Of a stretch of 64,000 bases of DNA, positions 7,053 to 15,229 are shown piece by piece (within the stretch, counting starts at the first letter, position 1; each line of letters begins with the position of its first letter). The position numbers and the translations under genes are program-made. Source of the DNA: CBDANO01 sp965197665. Lineage in GTDB: Bacteria; Chloroflexota; Dehalococcoidia; Lucifugimonadales; UBA3495. The stretch lies in contig CBDANO010000001.1 in NCBI GenBank assembly GCA_965197665.1, forward strand, positions 114,610-178,609, written 5' to 3'. The notes beneath the pieces are model-generated. The model saw only the letters and a list, made by a program, of their open reading frames with translations, was not told the origin of the DNA and did not search any database.

Positions 7053-8180
7053 ATGACATCGACGAAGAAGGACCCTATCTTGGTGGTAATTCAACTTACC
7101 GGCGCCAACGACTATATGAACACTATCGTGCCGTACAACGACCCTTTGTACTATGACAATCGGTCCACCGTGGGCATTCCGCAAGAAGAGGTCCTGCCCA
7201 TCGACAGCAACTTTGGCTTCAATCCGGTCATGGCCCCGGTTAAGAAGCTTTACGATGAAGGAAAGTTCGCTGTTCTCAACGGCGTTGGCTACCCGAACCC
7301 CAACCGGTCCCACTTTCGTTCCATGGACATCTGGCACACCGCCGTACCGGAGAGGGTGGCCACCGAAGGATGGTTGGGCAAGGTGGTCCGCGACTTGGAC
7401 CCCAAGGGGGAGAATGTTCTAACCGCGGTGAACTACGGCCGCGGGTTGCCCCGGGCCCTGGCCCTGCCCGGGGTCCCGGTGGCGTCGGTGGGAGCCTTGG
7501 AAAGCTATGGGTTGCTGACGGACATCGAGGAAGAAAAACGGCGTTCCGACGCCCTGGACGTCTTCGCCCGCATGTACGCTCCGGCCATAGGCACGGGCCC
7601 GACCGTCGAATACCTGGGGGAGACCGGCTTGAATGTGCTGAAAGGGGCCGACATCCTGAAGACGGCGCCGGCTAAGTACCAATCTACGGTCGAGTACGCC
7701 GACACTATCATGGGCCGCAACATGAAGGGCATAGCCCAAGTGTTGCTGGCGGACCTGGGGACCAGAATCTTCTACACTCAGCACTCCGGCTACGACACTC
7801 ACGCCAACCAGAACCCGGTTCAGCCGCAGCTACTGGGGGAGCTAAGCCAGGCCATCGCCGACTTCCACGCCGACTTGGAGGAGCACGACGCCTCGGATAA
7901 CGTGCTGGTCTACGTCTTCACGGAGTTCGGCCGGCGGGTCAAGGACAATCGATCGGGGACGGACCACGGTTCGGGAGGGGTGTCCTTCGCCATCGGTGAC
8001 GCCGTAAAGGGCGGAATGCACAGCGAATACCCGTCGCTTAAGGAAGAGGACCTATTGGAAGGCGACTTGCACTTCAACACCGACTTCCGCGGCGTTTACA
8101 GCACCCTGATCAACAAGTGGTTGGGGCTGGACCCGGTTGACATCGTGGGCGGTCATTACGAACAGGTGGAGTTCGTCTAG
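7053..8180 (+). CDS. DUF1501 family protein
   Basis: A 375-residue DUF1501 protein (alkaline-phosphatase-like superfamily). Recognisable parts are the N-terminal IQLTGANDYMNTIVPY, the central NPNRSHFRSMDIWHT and the C-terminal TEFGRR followed by GTDHGSGG. Most DUF1501 proteins start with a twin-arginine signal; this one starts directly at MTSTKKDPILVV with no visible signal, so it may be cytosolic. In other genomes the family is often paired with a DUF1800 gene, which is absent here. Biochemical function is unknown. An AAGGAG-like ribosome site precedes the ATG. Confidence 0.88.
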   Translation: MTSTKKDPILVVIQLTGANDYMNTIVPYNDPLYYDNRSTVGIPQEEVLPIDSNFGFNPVMAPVKKLYDEGKFAVLNGVGYPNPNRSHFRSMDIWHTAVPERVATEGWLGKVVRDLDPKGENVLTAVNYGRGLPRALALPGVPVASVGALESYGLLTDIEEEKRRSDALDVFARMYAPAIGTGPTVEYLGETGLNVLKGADILKTAPAKYQSTVEYADTIMGRNMKGIAQVLLADLGTRIFYTQHSGYDTHANQNPVQPQLLGELSQAIADFHADLEEHDASDNVLVYVFTEFGRRVKDNRSGTDHGSGGVSFAIGDAVKGGMHSEYPSLKEEDLLEGDLHFNTDFRGVYSTLINKWLGLDPVDIVGGHYEQVEFV

Positions 8181-8269
8181 GTTAGGCTCAGAGGCCGGGC
8201 GAGGTAAAGATCGCCGGCCCGCCCCGCGACAAACCCTGCCGCCAGTCCCGCCGTTTCCTAGCTTAACAA

Positions 8270-8323
8270 CTCCGGACCCGCGCCACAACACCACCAAAGC
8301 GCGCCGAGTTCTCGGGTCCGGAG
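8270..8323. repeat. Inverted repeat between convergent genes
   Basis: An 11-bp perfect inverted repeat, CTCCGGACCCG (8270-8280) with its complement at 8313-8323, has a 32-base spacer. It lies between the convergent DUF1501 and radC genes and may help end both transcripts, although there is no U tract. Confidence 0.35.
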
Positions 8324-8339
8324 AGAGGAGCGGCCCGGC

Positions 8340-9053
8340 CTAGGTGAACCCCAGTCCTTTTTCTTTCAGGCTGACGTAGCGGTTACCGCTTCCGATGACC
8401 AAGTGATCCAGGACGTCCACCCCCAGCAACTTCCCGGCGTCCACCAACTCTCGGGTAATAGCCACGTCCTCGGAGCTGGGCGTTGGGTCTCCGGAAGGGT
8501 GATTGTGCACTATGATGATCGAGGGCGCATTGTCCCGCACCGCGGGTCTAATGACCTCCGCCGGTCGGACCACCGAGGAATTGACGTTTCCAATGTAAAT
8601 CTCTTGGACGCTGAGAACTTCATTCTTGGTGTTAAGCAGCAGCGCCTTCAAGTGCTCCTGCTCCAAGGCTGCCATCTCCGCTGTCACCAGGTTGGCAACG
8701 TCTTGGGGCGAGTTGATGGCCACCCGCTCTTCCGGGGCCAAGGAAACGAACCGGCGGCCCAACTCCAGCCCCGCCAACAACTGGCAGGCTTTGGCCTCGC
8801 TCAGACCGCGCACCGCGCACAACTCAACAAAGGTGCCGCGGCCCAACCCGGCCAGCCCGTTGAACTCGGCCAGGACCCGTGACGCCAAAGAGAGGACGTT
8901 CTCCCCCTGCATACCCGTCCGCAGCAGTATCGCGATCAACTCCGTGTTGCTAAGGTACTTGGCGCCGTAGTCTTTCAGCCGTTCCCGGGGGCGTTCCCCT
9001 TGGGGCAGGTCCTTGATCATCGGTTGGTAATGCCCGTGTCCGTTGGTACTCAT
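8340..9053 (-). CDS. radC: RadC family protein (JAMM/MPN domain)
   Basis: A 237-residue RadC homologue. The N-terminal helix-hairpin-helix region begins DLPQGERPRERL and includes LLRTG; the C-terminal JAMM domain holds HNHPSGDPTPSSED, the zinc-binding HxHxxxxxxxSxxD motif. Named as a DNA-repair protein for historical reasons, but the true role is unsettled; no enzyme activity is certain. The start used is the ATG at 9053; a second ATG at 9020 lies just before the conserved DLPQGERPRE and could be the real start. It is a single gene, convergent with DUF1501. Confidence 0.93.
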   Translation of the reverse strand: MSTNGHGHYQPMIKDLPQGERPRERLKDYGAKYLSNTELIAILLRTGMQGENVLSLASRVLAEFNGLAGLGRGTFVELCAVRGLSEAKACQLLAGLELGRRFVSLAPEERVAINSPQDVANLVTAEMAALEQEHLKALLLNTKNEVLSVQEIYIGNVNSSVVRPAEVIRPAVRDNAPSIIIVHNHPSGDPTPSSEDVAITRELVDAGKLLGVDVLDHLVIGSGNRYVSLKEKGLGFT

Positions 9054-9326
9054 AAAACCCCGATTTCGGAGCCTATGGCCCCATTAGGCAGCCTTGGAAC
9101 ATCAATAAAGAAGCATGTTAATGAAAATCACGGGCGGGCGAAAGACGCCGGTGACAGTGGGGAGCCGTCACAATACGCTGGAAACGCGCGATAATGCTTG
9201 GGCGGCGGGAAACGCCGCCGGGTGAGGCTGACTTCAGTAAATATGATCGTTGGAGTGTGACCCGCGGTTATTACTTGGCGGCGCCGCCGGGTGGTGTGCA
9301 GTAACGGGTAATGGACCCAATTCTCC

Positions 9327-9355
9327 TTGACACTAGCGGGGTCTAACGGTACCAT
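9327..9355 (+). promoter_or_regulatory. Strong promoter upstream of the dCTP-deaminase-like gene
   Basis: A perfect TTGACA (9327-9332), a 17-base spacer and TACCAT (9350-9355). The predicted transcript starts near 9362 and runs straight into the terminator at 9397-9426 before the coding start at 9469. The rest of 9054-9326 shows no supported gene. Confidence 0.65.
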
Positions 9356-9396
9356 CCTGCCAAAATCCGGGAGGCTGCGGTTGTTATCAAGCATAG

Positions 9397-9426
9397 ACCC
9401 GTTTGCCCCAAGGCGGCGGGTTTTTT
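9397..9426 (+). terminator. Leader terminator upstream of the dCTP-deaminase-like gene
   Basis: ACCCG/CGGGT and GCC/GGC pair around a small internal loop with a CCAA tip, followed by six T. It lies only about 35 bases after the predicted transcription start and 43 before the ATG, so most transcripts should stop here unless an alternative fold forms. This is the arrangement of an attenuator or of a short RNA of about 65 nt. Confidence 0.6.
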
Positions 9427-9468
9427 CATTGCTCTGCCCGGACTTATAGCTCTGGTGTCGAGACCCGT

Positions 9469-10644
9469 ATGTTCGACAACATAATCGAGATCGAGTACGC
9501 CGGCGTATTGCCTACCAGGTGGCTCCGGGAAGCAGCCAATGACGACGTCATATACTCGAAACGCTTCAAGATTCCCGAGGCCAGCTTTCAACCGGCCAGT
9601 CTCGACCTGAGACTCGGAGAGAAAGCCCACCGGCTGCGTTGCAGCTTCCTTCCCGACGCCAGCATGGTGATGGACAAGCTGCCGGCTTTGGCAATGGAGG
9701 AAATCGACCTGCGCGACGGCGCCATCCTGGAAAAGAACCGGCCTTACCTGGTCCCTCTGATTGAGGAGCTCCGGCTGCCCGACGGCATCCGGGCCAAGAC
9801 GAATCCAAAGAGCTCGACGGGGCGGCTGGACATTTTTACCCGGGTAATAACGGATGAGAGCCACAAGTTCGACGAGATCCGGGATGGATATCACGGCCAA
9901 CTGTACCTGGAGGTCGTTTCCCGCTCGTTCACCATCAAGGTCCAAACTGAACTGTCCCTGAACCAGTTGCGGTTAGTAAAAGGTGACGCCGGTTGCGAAC
10001 CGGGGGAGTTGGCGAATGCCCACCAAGCCAAGCCGATCCTCTTATCCGAAGCCGGGGAAACGGACGGTACGCTGGCACCGGGAGTCGATAACACCGTCGC
10101 TCTCGGCGCGAATCTCAACAGCGAGCGAGGGGGTGTGGGCTACCGGGCCAAGAAGAACAGCAGCTTGTTGGATTTGTCTCGAGAGGGTCACTACGATCCG
10201 GGGGATTACTGGGAACCCGTGTATGCGGACCAGACGCGCCGGCTTATCCTGGAGCCGGAAGAATTCTATTTGCTGACCTCCGCCGAGAGCGTGAGCATTC
10301 CGCCGGAATACGCCGCTGAAATGACTGCCTATGACCCGTCCAGCGGGGAACTGAGGACCCACTACGCGGGGTTCTTCGACCCGGGCTTCGGATACAGCGA
10401 GGAGGGGCCGATAAGGGGGGTGCAATCGGTGCTGGAGGTCAGGGCCCACGATGTGCCGTTCATGCTGGAGCACGGGCAGCGCATTTGCACCCTGACCTTC
10501 GAAAGAATGCTCGAAGCCCCCGACAAGCTCTACGGAACGAAAATCGGCTCGTCCTACCAGGGCCAGGGTCTGGTCCTGAGCAAGCACTTTCTGCCCTCAA
10601 CCAAGCACTGGCAACTGCCGCTGATTGAGGGATTCCGCGACTGA
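9469..10644 (+). CDS. 2'-deoxycytidine 5'-triphosphate deaminase-like protein
   Basis: A 391-residue protein of the DCD family (long form with two dUTPase/DCD-like halves). Seen: SFQPASLDLRLGEKAHRL (the SxDLRLG motif of dCTP deaminase), then RAKTNPKSSTGRLDIFTRV in the first half and a second domain with YDPSSGELRTHYAGFFDPGF and EVRAHDVPFML. Family role: deaminates dCTP to dUTP, feeding dTMP synthesis. The start is the ATG at 9469 (MFDNIIEIEYAG); an in-frame TTG at 9403 would put the terminator inside the coding region and is rejected. The leader with promoter and terminator suggests regulation by premature termination. Confidence 0.85.
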   Translation: MFDNIIEIEYAGVLPTRWLREAANDDVIYSKRFKIPEASFQPASLDLRLGEKAHRLRCSFLPDASMVMDKLPALAMEEIDLRDGAILEKNRPYLVPLIEELRLPDGIRAKTNPKSSTGRLDIFTRVITDESHKFDEIRDGYHGQLYLEVVSRSFTIKVQTELSLNQLRLVKGDAGCEPGELANAHQAKPILLSEAGETDGTLAPGVDNTVALGANLNSERGGVGYRAKKNSSLLDLSREGHYDPGDYWEPVYADQTRRLILEPEEFYLLTSAESVSIPPEYAAEMTAYDPSSGELRTHYAGFFDPGFGYSEEGPIRGVQSVLEVRAHDVPFMLEHGQRICTLTFERMLEAPDKLYGTKIGSSYQGQGLVLSKHFLPSTKHWQLPLIEGFRD

Positions 10645-10842
10645 CTTCTGTAACGTCAATCGCTAACAATATCAAGCCAAGCGGGCTAGGAGAGAATTTG
10701 GCGATGGGAAAGGCTGAAGGTGCGGCACCGCGGAGATGCTGGGTGGGCAAGCATATGACCCTGTTGGGGGTATAGATTCAGTGGCGGCCCCTTCCATTCT
10801 TGGTATGGCGGCGACTGCGCGCATAGAATTCTCCCGCGCATA

Positions 10843-11394
10843 TCAAGTCGGGCTTCCTCCGACCCCGGGCCAACGTACCGTGCACCGGTAGTCCACTACC
10901 GGCTCCCCCTTCTCGTTGTGGGCCGACACCCGGAAGACGATGAACTGGCCGCCGCCCTCCCGGTATTTGCTTTCAACCGAGGTGACGCTGGTGATCACGC
11001 CGCCGGGCTCGGGCATGGACCCTCCGAACTCGACTGCCAGCTTACCTAAAGGCGGGTCGCTATCGGCCGCTCCGGTCAATTCCGGGAGGGCGCATCCCGC
11101 GTCCGCCGCGACTCCTTCAAGGCGCAGCGGCGCTAGGGCCAACAGCATTGCGGGCGGGGCCAAGACCCCGGCGAATCCGGACTCCCTGGCCGCGGCGGGG
11201 CTGGTGTAGACTAGGTTTTCGTATCGGGCCGCGTGACAGTACGCAGCGATGCCTTCCTCCGTGACCGGCGAAGAGTAGGGCGCGGAGGCGTCGCCAATCT
11301 TGGCGGTTTCCCAGTCATATACCCGTTTCCCAGCCGGAGCAGCCAACGAACACTCCTTACCGGCACGCTTACGGGGGGACAACGCCCCAGCCAA
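10843..11394 (-). CDS. MaoC N-terminal / FAS1-like dehydratase domain protein
   Basis: A 183-residue hot-dog fold protein of the FAS1-like dehydratase (MaoC_dehydrat_N) type: YDWETAKIGD near the N-terminus, FAGVLAPPAMLLALAPL in the middle and a C-terminal YRCTVRWPG strand. Relatives hydrate or dehydrate enoyl-CoA or other acyl thioesters, often as a heterodimer with a second MaoC domain; no partner is next to it. The first ATG overlaps the upstream gene by 26 bases. An AAGGAG followed 7 bases later by TTG inside the frame (near 11346) could be the real start and would leave a small gap instead. Confidence 0.72.
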   Translation of the reverse strand: MAGALSPRKRAGKECSLAAPAGKRVYDWETAKIGDASAPYSSPVTEEGIAAYCHAARYENLVYTSPAAARESGFAGVLAPPAMLLALAPLRLEGVAADAGCALPELTGAADSDPPLGKLAVEFGGSMPEPGGVITSVTSVESKYREGGGQFIVFRVSAHNEKGEPVVDYRCTVRWPGVGGSPT

Positions 11395-11812
11395 CTACCC
11401 GTTGCGGAGTTATCTTGATCATCGGGTTCGCTTCCAGGTCCATGTCCCGATATTGATGGTACTTCTCCCGCAGCAACCGCAGGGCGCCGCTGTGCTCGAC
11501 GCCGGGCAGCACCAACTCCGCCGAGCCGACGACAAGAACGTAGCCCAGGCGCTGCCAGTCGTCTTCATAGTGGTCGATTATCAGCGCCGCTTGGGGGTTG
11601 GCTTGAATGTTCTTGACCCTGCGCAGGCGAGTGTGGGGGGTGAGCTTGGGCTTTTGGTCCAATACGGAGTAGAGGGCCGAACCGTCGAAGGCGTAGCACA
11701 CCGGTATAACGTGGGGAGCGCCGTTTTCGTCGGCGGTAGCGAGATGGCCGACAGGGGCCCGGGCTAGCCAACTGGCCCTGGCTGCGGACAGGTTCTCTAT
11801 AGAAGATGTCAT
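11369..11812 (-). CDS. PPOX-class probable F420-dependent oxidoreductase
   Basis: A 147-residue split-barrel flavin/deazaflavin-binding protein of the pyridoxamine-phosphate-oxidase superfamily. VGHLATADENGAPHVIPVCYAFDG and the central LRRVKNIQANPQAALIIDHYEDDWQRLGYV resemble the Rv0121-like F420-dependent subgroup. Substrate unknown. The ATG at 11812 (MTSSIEN) is preferred over an upstream one at 11842, which only adds basic residues. The stop overlaps the next gene by 26 bases, so the two are likely co-expressed. Confidence 0.8.
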   Translation of the reverse strand: MTSSIENLSAARASWLARAPVGHLATADENGAPHVIPVCYAFDGSALYSVLDQKPKLTPHTRLRRVKNIQANPQAALIIDHYEDDWQRLGYVLVVGSAELVLPGVEHSGALRLLREKYHQYRDMDLEANPMIKITPQRVVGWGVVPP

Positions 11813-11894
11813 GTTTCCATTTGAACGTAGCCGCCGGCGCATCGGGTCTTAAGAGAAAGAAACCGCACAGAGTTTCAGCAGCATTGGACCCGGG

Positions 11895-12818
11895 CTAGGC
11901 GTCGGAAGTAAACGCCATGGGGTCTTCCAGGAACTCGATGTTCTGAAGCTCCGCGCGGGCCGCGTCTTCAAGCACCGCGTCGCCCTCTTTGACACAGTGT
12001 AAGAGGACCTTCTTTGCCAAGGGGCCGCCGATCTTCCCCAGAGCGGTAATGCCGGCGAGTTGTACCTGGTAGTCGTCGTCTTGGAGTAGAAGCGCCAGGT
12101 GGGGGACGGCGTCTTCCTCGCCCAGTTCACCGCAGGCATGGGCCGTCTCGTACCGAATTGACGGTTCCGAGCTTTGCAACTCTTTGATTAGCACGGGCAG
12201 CCAACTGGCCTCGCCGGTGCGCCCCATTGCGTAGATGGAGCTGGACTTGAGCGCCAAGTCGGCACTGCCGTAGGCCCCGGAGACGATGTTTCTAATATCC
12301 CCGGTGTTAAATGGGGCGATGGCTTCAAGGGAGCGGCGCCGGATGTCCACGTGCTGATCGGAGTCTTTCAGCACCGTCATGAGGCTGTCATGAAGGGATT
12401 CCCCGTCTTTGGGCAGGAGCTTCCCTTCTTGCACCAGCACGCTGAATTTTCCCAGCGCCGCCGCCGCCGATGACCGGACTTTGGGACTCTTGTCGGAGTG
12501 AAGAATCTGAATGAGACCGGAGATGATGGAGCGGTCCTCGTGTTCCCAGAGACCTTCCATCGCGGTCTCCAAGACCTTCTCATCCTCGTCTTTCAAGCAC
12601 ATCTTGAAGACGGCGCAGAAGTCCAGACCAGGATTGTCTTCGGCCAGTTCCGTCATGGTGGCGACAACCCAGCGCTGCCGATCCACGGTAATGGAGAACC
12701 AAGTCCGGGCAAATAGCCCGAGCTCTTCCGGCGAAAGGTCTGAGAGTTCGCTAAAGTCCCCGGCCGCAATCTCGGCAGAGGGATCGGCCAGAGTTTCGAG
12801 GAAACTCTCCAGCGGCAT
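11895..12818 (-). CDS. HEAT-repeat protein
   Basis: A 307-residue all-helical protein with HEAT/PBS-lyase-like repeats, for example VRSSAAAALGKF, IRYETAHACGELG and VQLAGITALGKIG, spaced about 30 residues apart from roughly residue 100 to 295. HEAT solenoids act as protein-binding scaffolds; no catalytic motif is visible. The start at 12818 (MPLESFLETLADPSAEI) is chosen over a more upstream one at 12857 that would add a glycine-rich tail. It stands alone, followed by the PPOX gene in the same direction. Confidence 0.82.
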   Translation of the reverse strand: MPLESFLETLADPSAEIAAGDFSELSDLSPEELGLFARTWFSITVDRQRWVVATMTELAEDNPGLDFCAVFKMCLKDEDEKVLETAMEGLWEHEDRSIISGLIQILHSDKSPKVRSSAAAALGKFSVLVQEGKLLPKDGESLHDSLMTVLKDSDQHVDIRRRSLEAIAPFNTGDIRNIVSGAYGSADLALKSSSIYAMGRTGEASWLPVLIKELQSSEPSIRYETAHACGELGEEDAVPHLALLLQDDDYQVQLAGITALGKIGGPLAKKVLLHCVKEGDAVLEDAARAELQNIEFLEDPMAFTSDA

Positions 12819-13145
12819 ACCCCTACCTACTCCCCCTAACGCCCCCAGGAACGGCACGGGAGGCGCATTTCAGATGGGCCGGCTTTTCCCTTGCAGCAAA
12901 CCACCGGCTCAGTTGGCGGCGCGCAGACGTTGAGCCATTGCGCGCGCATTCGGCTTGGCGGTTAACCGGAGCACCTAATAACAAAAGTATAGCATAGCCG
13001 CGGCGGGCAGCACCCGCCGCCGGATTGAGTTGGGCGCCCCTTGAGATTTTGCGGGGCGTACTTGGAAGCGCGTTCTTGCTAACGGCGCACCCGGTTGAGT
13101 TTCCAAGGCCTAGTCAGTGCCATCCGAAGGGAGCGAGAGCCGGCC
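12819..13145. other. Intergenic gap with a possible minus-strand promoter
   Basis: About 330 bases between the HEAT-repeat gene and the NAD(P)HX repair gene. On the minus strand a TATGCTATACT sequence (near 12985-12995) looks like an extended -10 element for the HEAT gene. A GC-rich hairpin (about 13003-13021) lies just upstream of it. No gene is supported. Confidence 0.35.
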
Positions 13146-14720
13146 CTACCTCACCGTTCCTTCGGCCAGACGTGTCCGCGCGATGGCCTGCGGCAACCCG
13201 GGCAAAAGGTCGGAGGCGGCCATTCCGGTATCTCCCAGATTGTCCCGCAACGCTTCCGCTACTCGCCCGTGGAGGTACACTCCGCAGCAAGTGGCGTCAT
13301 TCGGCGTCAACCCTTGGGCCATTAGTCCAACGATGGCCCCGCTCAACACATCGCCGGTACCTCCGGATGCCAAGCCGGGGTTGGCGAAAGGCGAGATTCG
13401 GACCATACCTCCCGGCTCCGCGATCAGGGTGTGGGCCCCTTTCAGGGCAACCGTTAGGCCCCACTTGCCGGCCCAGTGGCGGGCGGTACCTAGCCGGTCC
13501 CGCTGCACTTCCGCGACGCCCGCGCCGGTCAGCACGGCCATCTCCCCGGGATGGGGCGTAACGGCGGCCGGCGCGGAAATACGCCGCCACCAACCATCTA
13601 CGCGCGCGAGATTGTTCAAACCGTCGGCGTCCACTATTACTGGGACCGTTAGCCGCTCGCTCAACAGCAGGCGCTCCATGAACTCTGTAACGCCTGAGGA
13701 TGTTCCAAGGCCGCATCCCACCAACACCGCGCCGTAGCGGTCGAGGCCGGCAAGAATATCCTCGGCGGCGTCCGGGTGGATTCTCCCCTCCTCGTCTTCC
13801 GGCAACGGAAGCTGAATTACCTCGGTCAGCTTGCCGGCCGCAATACGGTAGACGCTTTCAGGAGCGGCCAAGGTCACCAGCCCGGCGCCGCTCTTGACAG
13901 CCGCTTCCGAGGCCAGGAAGGCCGCGCCCACGTAGTTCCGGGAGCCGGCCACGACTAACGCATGACCGAAAGTGCCTTTGTGAGAGTCTAAAAGCCGCAC
14001 CGGGAGCTTGCCGCCGACCCAACCGGGGGTCAGGAGTTCCAAGTCGATGTCCGCTTCCTCCTCCAGGCTTGAAGGTATGCCGATGTCTTCGACTTGCAGC
14101 CGGCCCACGTGGGCCGCGCCCGGAAAGGTAAGCAGCCCCCGCTTGGGAAGACCCAGCGCGACCGTCAAGTCGGCCGCCGGGCACGCCGGGTCAACTTCAC
14201 CGGTGTCCGCGTCGAGGCCAGTGGGTAGGTCCAGGGCCAGAAGCACGGGCCGCCCCGTCTCCCGGCGACGCCGGCCCAAGCGCAGCATAACTTCCCTCGC
14301 TGCGCCATCCAGCGGGCGGGCGCGCCCGGTGCCCAGCACAGCGTCCACGGCTAAGTCGGAGGCGTCAAGCAAGCGGTCCAACAGCTTCAAGCCGCTGTCG
14401 CCGTCGGAGGTCAGAGCCTCGACGCCGTATTCCTTGGCGAGGTCCAATTTGGGGTCGGCTGCGGGCCGGCCGGCAGCGAGGTAGGCGCTGACCCGCCCAC
14501 CCCAACGCTGCAAGTGGCGGGCGGCGACCAAGCCGTCGGCCCCGTTATTGCCCGGGCCAACCAAGACCAAAATCCTGGTACCGGCCAACCGGCCCAACCG
14601 CTCCCTGACTGCTCTTGCCACCGCCAAGCCGGCGTTTTCCATCAGGGAGTCGGCGCTGACTCCCCGGCCCTCGGAAGCCCGCTCCAAGGCCGCCATCTGG
14701 GCCGCAGTCAACACTTTCAT
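13146..14720 (-). CDS. nnr: Bifunctional NAD(P)H-hydrate epimerase / ADP-dependent dehydratase
   Basis: A 524-residue NAD(P)HX repair enzyme. The N-terminal YjeF_N domain (about 1-205) has MKVLTAAQMAALE and VGPGNNGADGLVAARHL; it epimerises damaged hydrated NAD(P)H. The C-terminal carbohydrate-kinase-like domain has HKGTFGHALVVAGS, VTPHPGEMAVLTG and NPGLASGGTGDVLSGAI; it dehydrates NADHX using ADP. The start at 14720 is fixed by the usual MKVLT opening and by the ATGA overlap with acpS (14717-14720). The acpS-nnr pairing is common in bacteria. Confidence 0.95.
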   Translation of the reverse strand: MKVLTAAQMAALERASEGRGVSADSLMENAGLAVARAVRERLGRLAGTRILVLVGPGNNGADGLVAARHLQRWGGRVSAYLAAGRPAADPKLDLAKEYGVEALTSDGDSGLKLLDRLLDASDLAVDAVLGTGRARPLDGAAREVMLRLGRRRRETGRPVLLALDLPTGLDADTGEVDPACPAADLTVALGLPKRGLLTFPGAAHVGRLQVEDIGIPSSLEEEADIDLELLTPGWVGGKLPVRLLDSHKGTFGHALVVAGSRNYVGAAFLASEAAVKSGAGLVTLAAPESVYRIAAGKLTEVIQLPLPEDEEGRIHPDAAEDILAGLDRYGAVLVGCGLGTSSGVTEFMERLLLSERLTVPVIVDADGLNNLARVDGWWRRISAPAAVTPHPGEMAVLTGAGVAEVQRDRLGTARHWAGKWGLTVALKGAHTLIAEPGGMVRISPFANPGLASGGTGDVLSGAIVGLMAQGLTPNDATCCGVYLHGRVAEALRDNLGDTGMAASDLLPGLPQAIARTRLAEGTVR

Positions 14721-15094
14721 GCCGCCGACTCCCGTTGGACCACCACGAAGGCAACGGCATACTCGTGGGAGTGGGAAAGGCTCAAAGACAGGTCCAAAAC
14801 CCCCAACTGTCGAGCGCGGCGTTCCGCCCGTCCGTGAAGCCGGAGGGACGGCGCGCCGCTTTCGTGGCGGACGACCTCGATATCCTTCCAACCCACCCCT
14901 CGGACTCCGGTGCCCAGGGCCTTCATGGCAGCTTCCTTGGCGGCAAACCGGGCGGCAAGATTGGATGGGCGCCCCCGGCAGTATCCGATCTCATCAGGGG
15001 TAAACACCCGCTCCAAGAACCGGTCGCCGTAACGCTCCAGGACCTGGCGCACCCTGGAGATCTCGATGATATCGACGCCTGAGGAGAGGTTTAT
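14717..15094 (-). CDS. acpS: Holo-[acyl-carrier-protein] synthase, non-standard start codon
   Basis: AcpS moves the 4'-phosphopantetheine arm from CoA to acyl carrier protein. Conserved parts are GVDIIEISR (Mg-binding Asp), RFLERVFTPDE, the RFAAKEAAMKALGTG helix and LSLSHSHEYAVA. A standard start (GTG at 15052) would remove GVDIIEI, which holds a catalytic metal ligand. Reading upstream, the frame is open back to a TAA, with no ATG, GTG or TTG. The best candidate is an ATA at 15092-15094 about 10 bases after a strong AAGGAGG, giving 125 residues, normal for the family. It overlaps nnr by 4 bases. A sequencing error is the other explanation. Confidence 0.85.
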   Translation of the reverse strand: MNLSSGVDIIEISRVRQVLERYGDRFLERVFTPDEIGYCRGRPSNLAARFAAKEAAMKALGTGVRGVGWKDIEVVRHESGAPSLRLHGRAERRARQLGVLDLSLSLSHSHEYAVAFVVVQRESAA

Positions 15095-15229
15095 GGGTAG
15101 CTGGCCTCCTTCTATATGTTACTTCGGGTGTTACTTCGGTAGCGATCGCAGCATCAAGGTGACGAAGCCCAAGGGTCACAACAAGGTTTGCATGCTCCGA
15201 TGGGAGCCGATCTTTCGAAAGCCGCCGCG

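Noticed and set aside
13025..13737. Plus-strand frames antisense to the NAD(P)HX repair gene
   Set aside because: Arg/Pro/Ser-rich shadow translation with no family match.
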